DNA from: Roseithermus sacchariphilus
GTDB taxonomy: Bacteria; Bacteroidota; Rhodothermia; Rhodothermales; MEBIC09517
Reading direction: 5' to 3'
NCBI GenBank assembly: GCA_003285105.1
Contig: CP030158.1
Coordinates: 915,447 to 979,446 of the forward strand
DNA length: 64,000 nt
In this document: positions 9,702 to 18,165 of the stretch, piece after piece
Layout: each line of letters starts with the position of its first letter
Numbering within the stretch: position 1 is the first letter of the stretch
Program-made: the position numbers and the translations under genes
Notes under the pieces: generated by a model
The model's input: the letters and a program-made list of their open reading frames with translations, nothing else
Told to the model about the DNA's origin: nothing
The model's database searches: none

Positions 9702-10192
9702 ACTGTAAACCTGCGGGCCGGAAACCACGGGGGCGACGGCACCCCACGGTGTGTCGTGAGAACCTTGATTCGAGAGGGTAACACGGACAGGCTACAGGTT
9801 CCAGCAGCAGACGCAACGGGAACGACGCGGCCGGCACGCCCGACGTCACGCCAGGAGCCGGAATTCGCACATTATGCACGAGTTATCCACATTCGTTCGA
9901 CACGGGCGCACTCTCCCGGGGCACCCCCGGTCCACCGGACCGGATGCCGGGCACCCGCCCGCTGCTCTTCTGCAATGAGACAATAAGCATATAGTTTTAC
10001 AGAGCTTACAAAGAACCCAGCAACGTCGCGCCCGCCCCGTCCGAGAAGCTACCAACGGCCCCGCGCGCCTCGGCCGCGCCCACGCGGCAGAAACGACAGG
10101 TTATCAACAACATACCCACACACGGCGATTCAGGGCGGATCGTCACGTCGCCAGGGGCTCAAACGATACCATGGAGCCACCGATCTGGCGAA
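9702..10192. other. oriC: Candidate chromosomal origin of replication (oriC)
   Basis: The gap upstream of dnaA holds a perfect DnaA box TTATCCACA at 9883-9891, a one-mismatch TTATCAACA at 10101-10109, and a weaker TTATGCACG at 9872-9880. Between them, about 9974-10016, lies a distinctly AT-richer stretch (ACAATAAGCATATAGTTTTA), a plausible unwinding element in this GC-rich sequence. Most genes to the left run on the minus strand and those to the right on the plus strand. Few boxes are perfect, so the exact borders are uncertain. Confidence 0.75.
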
Positions 10193-10306
10193 CAAAAAAA
10201 CTCCCGGAACGGGAGAGACGCCTCCTCCGGAATCGCCAACCTGCTTCCCGGAAGAGCACGAGCACTACGAAGCGAAGCTCGTCTCTGTGTTACCTCAGTG
10301 TAACCA
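10193..10306 (-). ncRNA. Candidate structured small RNA with terminator next to oriC
   Basis: On the minus strand a perfect terminator ends at 10194-10215: CTCCCG-TTC-CGGGAG followed by seven T. No coding sequence that I can support precedes it. Upstream are stacked inverted repeats: GTTAC/GTAAC (10304-10289), ACGAGC/GCTCGT, and a closing GAGACG (10285-10280) with CGTCTC (10220-10215). A terminator with folded sequence but no gene suggests a small RNA. A 61-codon frame to 10344 exists but lacks any protein character. It might also simply block transcription into oriC. Confidence 0.4.
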
Positions 10307-10441
10307 CTCGCATGGTAACCATTGCGGGGTTCAACATCAAGCAACGGACCGGTGATTTTCGGCGGAGAACGAGCGCCGTTTTCCGGCCTCGCGCCCCGGC
10401 ATCTTCACGTGCTTTTCGGCAACATGTGGCGCCGCTGCTCG

Positions 10442-10472
10442 TTGTGTGCGTCCACGTGCTCCCCTATCTTTG
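10442..10472 (+). promoter_or_regulatory. Bacteroidota-type promoter for the yceD-fab operon
   Basis: TTG at 10442-10444 is followed after 20 bases by TATCTTTG at 10465-10472. This fits the TTG / TAnnTTTG arrangement known for the primary sigma factor of Bacteroidota. It sits 45 bases upstream of the yceD start, so a short leader would result. Confidence 0.6.
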
Positions 10473-10516
10473 CTTTTCTGCGCCCGCGGGCATCACACTC
10501 AGGCGCAGAGGGCCTC

Positions 10517-11020
10517 ATGAAGACGTTCCTTGGTTCCATGCTGAGCATCCGCATTGCCGAGCTGGAAGACGGTGTCCACGAGCTGGAGCTGACGCCCTCG
10601 GCCGACGACCTGGAGCTGGACCGGGCGCTGTTCCGGGACATTCGCATCCATGCTCACCTCGACCGCGGGCGCGACCGCGTGCTCGTCGTCCTGGATGCGC
10701 GTGCCATCGCCATGCTGGTCTGCGACCGGACGCTGGTGGACTTCGAGCAGCCCGTGCAGGGGACCTACAGCGTGCTCTTCGCGCCGCCGCCGCTGGCCTC
10801 CCGCGACCTCGACGCCTACGAGGAAGTGCGCCCGCTGCTGCCGTCCGACCTGGAGATCGACCTGACGGACGTCACGCGGGACACGCTGCTGCTGGCCCTC
10901 CCGCAGCGCCGCGTCGCCCCCGGGGCGGATGACGTCGAACTCCAGACCCGCTTCGGCCAGGCCGACGACGGCATCGACCCGCGCTGGGAAGCCCTGCGCG
11001 GGCTCCAAACCGACGACTGA
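10517..11020 (+). CDS. yceD: DUF177 / YceD family protein
   Basis: 167 residues. The family is found almost universally just upstream of rpmF and, in bacteria where it has been studied, affects 23S rRNA maturation. The core VDFEQPVQGTYSVLFA corresponds to the family's conserved central segment, and the C-terminal DLEIDLTDVTRDTLLLALP to its conserved acidic helix. The Cys typical of many members remains at LVCDR. The ATG at 10517 was chosen; an in-frame ATG at 10538 is possible. The rpmF gene follows by 69 bases. Confidence 0.88.
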   Translation: MKTFLGSMLSIRIAELEDGVHELELTPSADDLELDRALFRDIRIHAHLDRGRDRVLVVLDARAIAMLVCDRTLVDFEQPVQGTYSVLFAPPPLASRDLDAYEEVRPLLPSDLEIDLTDVTRDTLLLALPQRRVAPGADDVELQTRFGQADDGIDPRWEALRGLQTDD

Positions 11021-11089
11021 CGCCGGCCTCGACCTGCTGATCCTTCTTGCTTATTTTTCGCGACCTCGTCTTTTTCCTGAGAGCTAGCC

Positions 11090-11281
11090 ATGGCCAACCC
11101 CAAGCGTAAAACCTCGAAGTCGCGCACGGCCAAGCGTCGTGCGAAGTTCTACGGCAGCCTGAAAGCGCCCGAGATGATGGAGTGCCCGAACTGTGGCAGC
11201 CCCAAACAGCTCCACCGGGCCTGCCCGAGTTGCGGCCACTACCGCGGCCGTCAGGTGACCGAAGGCGCCGAACTGGCCTGA
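11090..11281 (+). CDS. rpmF: 50S ribosomal protein L32
   Basis: 63-residue L32 with the standard N terminus [18 protein letters not shown] and an intact zinc ribbon, CPNCGS...CPSCGH (two CxxC pairs). Position between yceD and plsX is the textbook arrangement. A GC-rich inverted repeat follows at about 11291-11313 but has no T-run, so read-through into plsX is likely. Confidence 0.97.
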   Translation: MANPKRKTSKSRTAKRRAKFYGSLKAPEMMECPNCGSPKQLHRACPSCGHYRGRQVTEGAELA

Positions 11282-11450
11282 CCCGGAACGTTGACGCCGG
11301 CCGGCGTAGCGTCATGGCGTCTCGTGCACGCCGCACCCTTCAGGGCTGTGGCGTGCACGATGCTTTTGACGGGGCGCGGTGCGTATCTTGCCCCCCACCC
11401 CGGCGCCTCACCGCCGGCCTCGTTCCGCCTTCACCACCAACCCGAATCCC

Positions 11451-12455
11451 ATGCCTACTCGTATCGCGGTCGACGCAATGGGCGGCGATGCCGCTCCGGC
11501 TGTGGTGGTTGAGGGCGCCGTGCGCGCTACCCGGCAGGCGCCGTCGGACCTGGCCGTGTTGCTCTTCGGACCGGAAGCACGGATCCGCGAGGAGCTGGCC
11601 CGCTACCCCGACGCTGCCGACCTGCCGCTGCAGGTGATCGATGCGCCGGAGGTGATCGGCATGGCCGAGGCGCCGGCGGCGGCGGTCAAGACCAAGCAGC
11701 GCTCGTCCATCCACCGGGGCCTGGCCGCCCACAAACAGGGCCAGGCCGATGCCTTCATCAGCGCGGGCAACACCGGCGCGGTGATGGCCGCCTCGCTGTT
11801 CATCCTGGGCCGGCTCCCCGGCGTCCAGCGCCCCACCGTCATCGGCTTCTTCCCCACCCCGGAGAGCTACTGCATCGTGCTGGACGTCGGCACGAACATC
11901 GACTGCAAGCCAGAGCACCTGGTGCAGTTCGCTCAGATGGGATCGGTGTATGCCGAGCGCGTGCTGCACCGCCCCTCGCCGAGCGTGGCCCTGATGAACG
12001 TGGGCGAAGAGCCGGGCAAAGGCAACGAACTGGTCAAGTCCGCCTACGTGCTGCTGAAGGACACCCCCGGGCTGAACTTCGTCGGCAACATCGAGGGCCG
12101 GGACGTCTTCCGCCACGCCGCCGACGTGGTCGTATGTGACGGCTTCGTGGGCAACGTCATGCTGAAGCTGGGCGAGAGCGTCGTGCCGCTGCTGAAACAC
12201 CTGGTCGGCCGGGAGATGCAGCGCCGCGCGCTGCCACCGGATCAGCAACGACTCGTTATGGAGGTGCTGCGCGCCACGCTGTGCCCCTTCAACTACGAAA
12301 AGTTCGGCGGTGCCCCGCTGCTGGGCGTCGACGGCACCGTGCTGATCGGCCACGGCAGCTCGACGGCCCGTGCCATCGAGCGCATGATCCAGAGCGCGGC
12401 CGAGGTGGCCCGCCAGCAGGTGGCCGCCTCGATCGCCGCCGCCCTGCACGGCTGA
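11451..12455 (+). CDS. plsX: Phosphate acyltransferase PlsX
   Basis: 334 residues; makes acyl-phosphate from acyl-ACP, the first step of phospholipid synthesis in most bacteria. Diagnostic are the N-terminal [44 protein letters not shown] and [13 protein letters not shown]. The ATG at 11451 places the AMGGD motif within the first dozen residues as in the family; the open frame further upstream is Pro-rich and unlikely to be coding. It precedes fabH by 47 bases, the conserved plsX-fabH order. Confidence 0.97.
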   Translation: MPTRIAVDAMGGDAAPAVVVEGAVRATRQAPSDLAVLLFGPEARIREELARYPDAADLPLQVIDAPEVIGMAEAPAAAVKTKQRSSIHRGLAAHKQGQADAFISAGNTGAVMAASLFILGRLPGVQRPTVIGFFPTPESYCIVLDVGTNIDCKPEHLVQFAQMGSVYAERVLHRPSPSVALMNVGEEPGKGNELVKSAYVLLKDTPGLNFVGNIEGRDVFRHAADVVVCDGFVGNVMLKLGESVVPLLKHLVGREMQRRALPPDQQRLVMEVLRATLCPFNYEKFGGAPLLGVDGTVLIGHGSSTARAIERMIQSAAEVARQQVAASIAAALHG

Positions 12456-12502
12456 TCTCCGAGCGCCCCTCTCTGTACCCTCCCCCACCTATCCCCTTCC
12501 CG

Positions 12503-13540
12503 ATGACGCGTGCTGCCATTACCGCGGTCGGCCACTTCCTCCCGGAAGACCGCCTGACCAACCACGATCTCGAGCAGATGGTGGATACCAACGACGAGTG
12601 GATCCGCACCCGGACAGGCATCCGCGAGCGCCGCATCCTGTGGGACAAAGACAAGGCGACCTCCTACATGGCCACCGAGGCGGCCCGCGAGGTCCTGCGC
12701 AAACGAGGGATCTCCGGCGAGGAGATCGACGCCATCATCGTGGCGACGGTCACGCCGGACATGCTCTTCCCCGCCACGGCCTGCCTCGTGCAACACGCCA
12801 TCGGCGCGTCGCACGCCTGGGGGTTCGACCTCTCGGCGGCCTGTAGCGGGTTCCTCTTCGCCCTCTCCACCGGCGCGCGCTTCATCGAAAGCGGCAAGCA
12901 CGAAAAGGTGCTCGTCATCGGCGCCGACAAGATGAGCTCGATCGTCGACTTCAGCGACCGCTCCACCTGCATCCTCTTCGGCGACGGCGCCGGGGCGGTG
13001 CTCCTCGAACCGAATACGGACGGCTACGGCCTGATCGACTCGATCGAGCGGACCGACGGGGCGCACTGGGACCTGCTCTGCATGCGCGGCGGGGGCAGCC
13101 TGCATCCGCCTTCCTACGAAACGGTGGACCGGCGCATGCACTTCATCCATCAGGAAGGCCGTCAGGTGTTCAAGTATGCCGTGGAGGGCATGGCCGGTGT
13201 CGCCGCCGAAATCATGGAGCGCAACGAACTCGTCGGCGACGACGTGCGCTACCTCGTGCCGCACCAGGCCAACCAGCGCATCATCAGCGCCACCGCCCGC
13301 CGCATGGGCATCGGCATGGACAAGGTGATGATGAACATCGAGCGCTACGGCAACACCACGGCCGCCACCATCCCGCTCTGCCTGCACGACTGGGAACGCG
13401 ACCTGCGCCGCGGGGACAACCTGGTGCTGGCAGCCTTCGGAGGGGGCTTCACCTGGGGCGCGGCGTACCTGCGCTGGGCCTACGACGGAGCGGCCGTGGC
13501 CGAAACCGCGGCCTCGACCGCCACGCACGAGGCCTCCTGA
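12503..13540 (+). CDS. fabH: 3-oxoacyl-ACP synthase III
   Basis: 345-residue initiating condensing enzyme of type II fatty acid synthesis. The catalytic triad is visible: Cys114 in SAACSGF, His254 in VPHQANQR and Asn284 in YGNTTAA, matching the spacing in E. coli FabH (112/244/274). Residues 1-40 carry the family N terminus [19 protein letters not shown]. The ATG at 12503 was chosen; the longer frame overlaps plsX out of frame. Confidence 0.97.
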   Translation: MTRAAITAVGHFLPEDRLTNHDLEQMVDTNDEWIRTRTGIRERRILWDKDKATSYMATEAAREVLRKRGISGEEIDAIIVATVTPDMLFPATACLVQHAIGASHAWGFDLSAACSGFLFALSTGARFIESGKHEKVLVIGADKMSSIVDFSDRSTCILFGDGAGAVLLEPNTDGYGLIDSIERTDGAHWDLLCMRGGGSLHPPSYETVDRRMHFIHQEGRQVFKYAVEGMAGVAAEIMERNELVGDDVRYLVPHQANQRIISATARRMGIGMDKVMMNIERYGNTTAATIPLCLHDWERDLRRGDNLVLAAFGGGFTWGAAYLRWAYDGAAVAETAASTATHEAS

Positions 13541-13607
13541 CGCCGCATCCCTCCGGCCACGCATCGGCCTCCGTCTTCGTCGTCTCTCCCTTTTCGCGCC
13601 AGAACCC

Positions 13608-14567
13608 ATGAGCCAGACCGCCTTCCTTTTTCCCGGGCAGGGCTCGCAGTTCGTCGGAATGGGCTTCGACCTGTTCGAGTCGTTTCCGGCGGCCCGGGCC
13701 CGCTGCCTGGCGGCCAACGACGTGCTGGGCTATCGCCTCACCGACCTCATGTTCGGCACCGCCGGCGAGGATGCAGAGGCCGCGGCCGAGCGGTTGAAGC
13801 AGACCAACGTGACGCAGCCGGCCCTCTACGTGCACAGCCTGGCGGCGATGGCCGTGCTGGAAGACCTGGGCGTCCGGCCGGACATGACGGCCGGGCACAG
13901 CCTGGGCGAGTACAGCGCGCTGGCCGCCGCCGGCGCCATTGGCTTCGAGGACGGCCTCCGGATCGTGCAGCGGCGCGGGGCGCTGATGGCCACGGCCGAC
14001 GACGGACGCCCCGGCACCATGGCCGCCGTCCTCGGCCTCGACGACGCCGCCGTCGAGGCGATCTGCGCGGACGTCGGCGGCGCGGACGTCGGCGTCGTGC
14101 AGGCCGCCAACTACAACGCCCCGGGCCAGGTCGTCATCTCCGGCGACGTCCGCGCCGTCGAGCAGGCCCTGGAGCAGGCCCGCGCGCGCGGGGCGCGCCG
14201 CGTCGTGCCGCTCCCGGTGGGCGGCGCCTTCCACTCGCCGCTGATGGAGGAGGCCCGCGCCGGACTCGCCGAGGCCCTGCGCACGCTCGAGATCCGGCCG
14301 CCACGCTGCCCCGTCTACCTGAACGTCACCGCCGCCCCCACGACCGACCCCGAGGAGATCCGGCGGCGGCTGCTGGAGCAACTCACCGCCCCGGTGCGCT
14401 GGGCCCAGATCCTCCAGCGCATGCACGCCGACGGCGCCCGCCGCTTCGTCGAGGTCGGCGCCGGCAACGTGCTGACGGGCCTCGTACGCCGCACCCTCGG
14501 CCGCGAGGTCGACGCGGTGGCGGCCGGCACCGCCGACGCCCTCCGCGCCCTCACCGCAGCGGCCTAG
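13608..14567 (+). CDS. fabD: Malonyl-CoA:ACP transacylase
   Basis: 319 residues. The serine nucleophile is Ser98 in GHSLGEYSAL, the partner His209 lies in GGAFHSPLM, and the N terminus has FLFPGQGSQFVGMG, all diagnostic. It loads malonyl groups onto acyl carrier protein. It starts 67 bases after fabH in the same operon. Confidence 0.97.
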   Translation: MSQTAFLFPGQGSQFVGMGFDLFESFPAARARCLAANDVLGYRLTDLMFGTAGEDAEAAAERLKQTNVTQPALYVHSLAAMAVLEDLGVRPDMTAGHSLGEYSALAAAGAIGFEDGLRIVQRRGALMATADDGRPGTMAAVLGLDDAAVEAICADVGGADVGVVQAANYNAPGQVVISGDVRAVEQALEQARARGARRVVPLPVGGAFHSPLMEEARAGLAEALRTLEIRPPRCPVYLNVTAAPTTDPEEIRRRLLEQLTAPVRWAQILQRMHADGARRFVEVGAGNVLTGLVRRTLGREVDAVAAGTADALRALTAAA

Positions 14568-14595
14568 TCTGTCTCACCCCCCATTCCCCTCCCCC

Positions 14596-15345
14596 ATGAA
14601 ACTGGACTTCACCGATCGCACCGTCCTGGTCACCGGCGGCACGCGCGGCATCGGCCGGGCCATCGTCGACGCCTTCGCCGGAGCCGGCGCCCGCGTGGCC
14701 TTCACCTACCGCTCGGCGACCGCCGAGGCCGAGGCGCTCCGGGCCGACCTCGAAGCGCGGGGCGCCGAGGTGCTCGCCTTCCAGAGCGACGCTGCCTCCA
14801 CCGCCTCGGCGCAGGAGGTCGTCGACGCCGTGCTCGCTGCCTGGGGCCGCCTCGACGTGCTGGTCAACAACGCCGGCATCACCCGCGACGGGCTCATGCT
14901 GCGCCTGACGGAGGAAGACTGGGACGCCGTCATCAACACCAATCTCAAGAGCGTCTTCAACTTCGCCCGGGCGGCCTATCGCCCCATGATGAAGCAGCGC
15001 AGCGGCGCCATCGTCAACATCTCGTCGGTCGTCGGCGTCATGGGCAACCCGGGGCAGACGAACTACGCCGCCTCGAAGGCCGGCATCATCGGCTTCTCGA
15101 AGAGCCTCGCCAAAGAACTCGGCCGGCGCGGCGTGACGGTCAACGTCGTGGCCCCCGGCTATGTGGCGACGGATATGACGGCGGAGCTCAGCGAGCAGGC
15201 CCGCGAGGCGATGCTGGGTGCCGTGCCGCTCGGCCGGCCCGCCCGCCCCGAGGACGTCGCCCACGCGGTCCTTTTCCTCGCCTCCCCCGCCGCCGCCTAC
15301 ATCACCGGCCACGTCCTCCACGTGGACGGCGGCCTGGCCATGTGA
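14596..15345 (+). CDS. fabG: 3-oxoacyl-ACP reductase
   Basis: 249-residue short-chain dehydrogenase. The NADP-binding motif is VTGGTRGIGRAI near the N terminus, NNAG is present, and the catalytic residues are Ser144 (NISSVVG), Tyr157 and Lys161 (YAASK). It reduces the beta-keto group in fatty acid elongation. It is separated from fabD by 28 bases. No acpP gene follows in this window, so acyl carrier protein must be encoded elsewhere. Confidence 0.96.
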   Translation: MKLDFTDRTVLVTGGTRGIGRAIVDAFAGAGARVAFTYRSATAEAEALRADLEARGAEVLAFQSDAASTASAQEVVDAVLAAWGRLDVLVNNAGITRDGLMLRLTEEDWDAVINTNLKSVFNFARAAYRPMMKQRSGAIVNISSVVGVMGNPGQTNYAASKAGIIGFSKSLAKELGRRGVTVNVVAPGYVATDMTAELSEQAREAMLGAVPLGRPARPEDVAHAVLFLASPAAAYITGHVLHVDGGLAM

Positions 15346-15438
15346 GAGAGGAGACAGGTCGGATCGTTTCCGGACCCCGGGGCGTAGGAGCGGCAGCATG
15401 TATTTCACCCGCCCGGCGATCGACGCTTTTCAGGATCC

Positions 15439-17037
15439 ATGGCAGACGCATCTCCCTCTTCCGGTAGTCCCTACACCCAGGTCATCGACCTCACCACGCG
15501 CGGGCAGCAGGAGCGCAAACGCGAGCAAGGCGCCGTCGGCTTCGCCGAGCCGGACCCGCCCCTGCCCGACGCCACGCTGGACACCCTGCCGGCGTCCATC
15601 CGCCGGGCCGCCGCCTCGGCCGGATGGACCGGCCTGACGCCGGTGCAACAGAAAACGATCCCGTACATCCTCGACCGGCGCGACCTGATCGTGCAGTCGC
15701 GTACCGGATCGGGCAAGACCGGCGCCTTCCTGCTGCCGCTCTTCGAACGGATCGACCCCGAGCGGAAGGTCCCGCAGGTGCTCATCCTGACCCCCACCCG
15801 CGAGCTGGCCCGCCAGATCCACGAGGAGTTCGAGCGGATGCGGGGCACCGGCGAGGACGCCTCGCCCCTGATGGCGGCCCTGATCTACGGCGGCGTGCGC
15901 TACGGCCCGCAGCTCCAGGCGCTGAAAGACGGCGCCCAGGTCGTCATCGGCACGCCGGGCCGCATCCTGGACCACCTCGAGCGCGGCAACCTCCGCCTCG
16001 AAACGCTGGAGATGCTCATCCTCGACGAGGCCGACGAGATGCTCTCGATGGGCTTCTACCCGGCCATGCGCCAGCTCAAACGCTACCTGCCCGAACGGCG
16101 CACCTCCTACATGTTCAGCGCCACGATGCCGCCCAAGGTGCAGAGCCTCGGCCGCGAGTTCCTGCGCGATCCGGGCTTCCTGGGTCTCAGCGCCGGGCAG
16201 GAAAGCGTCGACACCATCGAGCACCTCACCTACACCGTCGACCCGATGACCAGGGACCGGGCGCTCGTGCGGCTGATCGAGATGGAAAACCCGGACTCGG
16301 CCATCATCTTCGCCAACACCAAACGCGACGTCGAGTACCTCACCCAGTTCCTGCGCAACTACGGCCACGACGCCGACGAGATCTCGGGCGATCTCTCGCA
16401 GCAGCAGCGAGAGAAGGTCATGGACCAGATCCGGGACGGCGAGCTGCGCTTCCTGGTGGCCACGGATGTGGCGGCCCGTGGCATCGACATCTCGGACCTG
16501 AGCCACGTCTTCATGTACGACGTGCCGCAGGACCCGGAGTACTACCTGCACCGCGCCGGACGCACGGGCCGCATCGGCAAATCCGGCCGGGTCATCGTGC
16601 TGGTGACGCCGGTGGACAAGAACACCATGCTGCGCATCGCCCGCCGCTACGGCTTCGAGGTGGACCAGCGCGAGCTGCCCTCGGACGAGGACGTACGCGC
16701 CCGCATCAGCGAGCGGCTGACGGTGCAACTCGAGGAGCGCCTCCGCTCGCGCAGCAACCTGGAGAAGGAACGTATGCAGCGCTTCGTGCCGCTGGCCGAG
16801 GAGCTGGCACGCGAGGAACCGGAACTGCTGGCCATGCTGCTGGACGAGCTCTACCATCGCTCGCTGCATGCCCCTGCCCGTCCCCTCTCGGCCGAGGAGG
16901 AGGCCGAACGCAAGCAGCACCGCCAGCGACCGAAATCCGAACGCGGGCGTGGCGGTCGCGGTGGCGGTCGCGGGGGCAGCCGCGGGGGCCGTGGTGGAGG
17001 CCGTCGTGGGGGTGGCCGGGGCCGCAAAGGACACTGA
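15439..17037 (+). CDS. DEAD-box RNA helicase with RGG tail
   Basis: 532 residues. Motifs in order: Q-motif region TPVQQKTIPYIL, Walker A SRTGSGKTG, PTRELA, GTPGR, DEAD (LDEADEML), SAT (FSATMP), ARGIDI and HRAGRTGR. After the helicase core there is a helical extension and then a Gly/Arg-rich tail (GRGGRGGGRGG-type, about the last 35 residues), as in CsdA/DeaD-like proteins acting on rRNA and structured mRNA. It follows the fab operon by 93 bases; whether it is cotranscribed is unclear. Confidence 0.93.
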   Translation: MADASPSSGSPYTQVIDLTTRGQQERKREQGAVGFAEPDPPLPDATLDTLPASIRRAAASAGWTGLTPVQQKTIPYILDRRDLIVQSRTGSGKTGAFLLPLFERIDPERKVPQVLILTPTRELARQIHEEFERMRGTGEDASPLMAALIYGGVRYGPQLQALKDGAQVVIGTPGRILDHLERGNLRLETLEMLILDEADEMLSMGFYPAMRQLKRYLPERRTSYMFSATMPPKVQSLGREFLRDPGFLGLSAGQESVDTIEHLTYTVDPMTRDRALVRLIEMENPDSAIIFANTKRDVEYLTQFLRNYGHDADEISGDLSQQQREKVMDQIRDGELRFLVATDVAARGIDISDLSHVFMYDVPQDPEYYLHRAGRTGRIGKSGRVIVLVTPVDKNTMLRIARRYGFEVDQRELPSDEDVRARISERLTVQLEERLRSRSNLEKERMQRFVPLAEELAREEPELLAMLLDELYHRSLHAPARPLSAEEEAERKQHRQRPKSERGRGGRGGGRGGSRGGRGGGRRGGGRGRKGH

Positions 17038-17119
17038 GGCCCCCGTCCTCGTTGCTCCGATAGGAACCCCGCCGGGCTTCCGACCTCGCCGCCCACCACC
17101 GGCCGACGTGCCGCCCCTC

Positions 17120-18088
17120 ATGACACGAATGCCGTTCCTGCTGCTCCTGCCCGCTCTGGCCTTTGCCGCCTCGGCCCAGCCCCTCCCGGCCGACTCGCTC
17201 GCCCCCGGCTCGTTTCGCGTCTACACCCACGACGGCGCGCCCGCCTCGCTGGAGGCCATCGTCGTCGCCGCCGCCGACGCGGAGGTGCTGTTCCTGGGAG
17301 AAGTCCACGACGACTCGGTGACGCACGTGCTGCAGCATGACCTGCTGGTGCGGGCCGTCACTCGCCTGGCCGGCACCCGGCCCGTGGCCCTGTCGATGGA
17401 GATGTTCGAGCAGGATGTGCAGGTGGTGCTGGACGAGTACGCGGCGGGGTTGATCACGGAGGACCACTTCCTCCGGAGCAGCCGGCCGTGGGCGGGCTAC
17501 GCGGCGCATTACCGGCCGATGGTCGAGTTTGCCCGCGCCCACGGGCTGGCGATCCTGGCCGCCAACCCGCCCCGCCGCTACGCCAACCGCGTCTCCCGCC
17601 TCGGCCCGGAGGCGCTGGCCGACCTGCCGCCCGAGGCGCGCGCCTGGCTTCCGCCGTTGCCCTATCCCGGCCCGTCGGACGCCTACCGGGCCCGCTGGAA
17701 CGCCCTGATGCAGGACATGGCTGCCGCCCATCCCGCCCCACAGGACACCACGGCGGCCCCTGCCACGGCAGCGGACACGGCGGCCGCCTCACCCCCGCCG
17801 ATGCATGGAATGGGCCACATGCTCGACGCGCAGGCGCTCTGGGATGCCGGGATGGCCTACACGCTGGCGCAGCATCTGATGCGGGTGCCCGGTAGCCTCG
17901 TGGTGCATCTGGCCGGGGCGTTCCACGTCGAGCGCGGCCTGGGCACCCCCGAGCAACTCCGCGGCTACCGCCCGGGCACGCGGATGCTCGTCGTGGCGAT
18001 GCGCCCGGCAGCCGATGTCACGGCCTTCGACGCCGACGAACATGCCGGGCTGGGCGACTTCATCGTGCTCACCGCGGCCGCACGTTGA
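17120..18088 (+). CDS. ChaN-like putative iron/heme-binding protein
   Basis: 322 residues with a signal peptide (MPFLLLLPALAFAASAQ) and the ChaN (DUF399) fold signature LFLGEVHDDSVTHVLQHDLL, followed by SMEMFEQDVQ and the C-terminal MGHMLDAQALWDAGMAY. ChaN of Campylobacter binds heme at the outer membrane; the same role is inference here. A His/Met-containing low-complexity stretch (PPPMHGMGHM) could bind metal. Starts at 17120 and 17129 both fit. The stop is only 77 bases from the first CRISPR repeat. Confidence 0.78.
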   Translation: MTRMPFLLLLPALAFAASAQPLPADSLAPGSFRVYTHDGAPASLEAIVVAAADAEVLFLGEVHDDSVTHVLQHDLLVRAVTRLAGTRPVALSMEMFEQDVQVVLDEYAAGLITEDHFLRSSRPWAGYAAHYRPMVEFARAHGLAILAANPPRRYANRVSRLGPEALADLPPEARAWLPPLPYPGPSDAYRARWNALMQDMAAAHPAPQDTTAAPATAADTAAASPPPMHGMGHMLDAQALWDAGMAYTLAQHLMRVPGSLVVHLAGAFHVERGLGTPEQLRGYRPGTRMLVVAMRPAADVTAFDADEHAGLGDFIVLTAAAR

Positions 18089-18165
18089 GCAGCTACCGCT
18101 TGCGTACCAACCTGAAATGTCCGTTCTTTGACACACAAACCGGCGATTCTGGGCCATTTTTTAGT
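18089..18165 (+). promoter_or_regulatory. Short putative CRISPR leader
   Basis: The 77 bases between the chaN-like stop codon and the first repeat are the only room for a leader on the side with perfect repeats. They include TTGACA at 18128-18133 and the T-rich run ATTTTTTAGT just before the repeat. I see no matching -10 element, so the promoter is tentative. Orientation is supported by degenerate repeats lying at the opposite end. Confidence 0.45.

Noticed and set aside
10225-10260. Signal recognition particle RNA-like word CTTCCGGGAAGCAG
   Set aside because: The conserved CAGGTCCGGAAG...AGCAGC arrangement is absent, so it is not 4.5S RNA.
10159-10344. 61-codon minus-strand frame at the terminator region
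   Set aside because: No start context, no domain and low-complexity peptide; hairpins better explain the sequence.
11291-11313. GACGCCGG...CGTC inverted repeat after rpmF as a terminator
   Set aside because: No T-run and plsX follows in the standard operon, so read-through is more likely.
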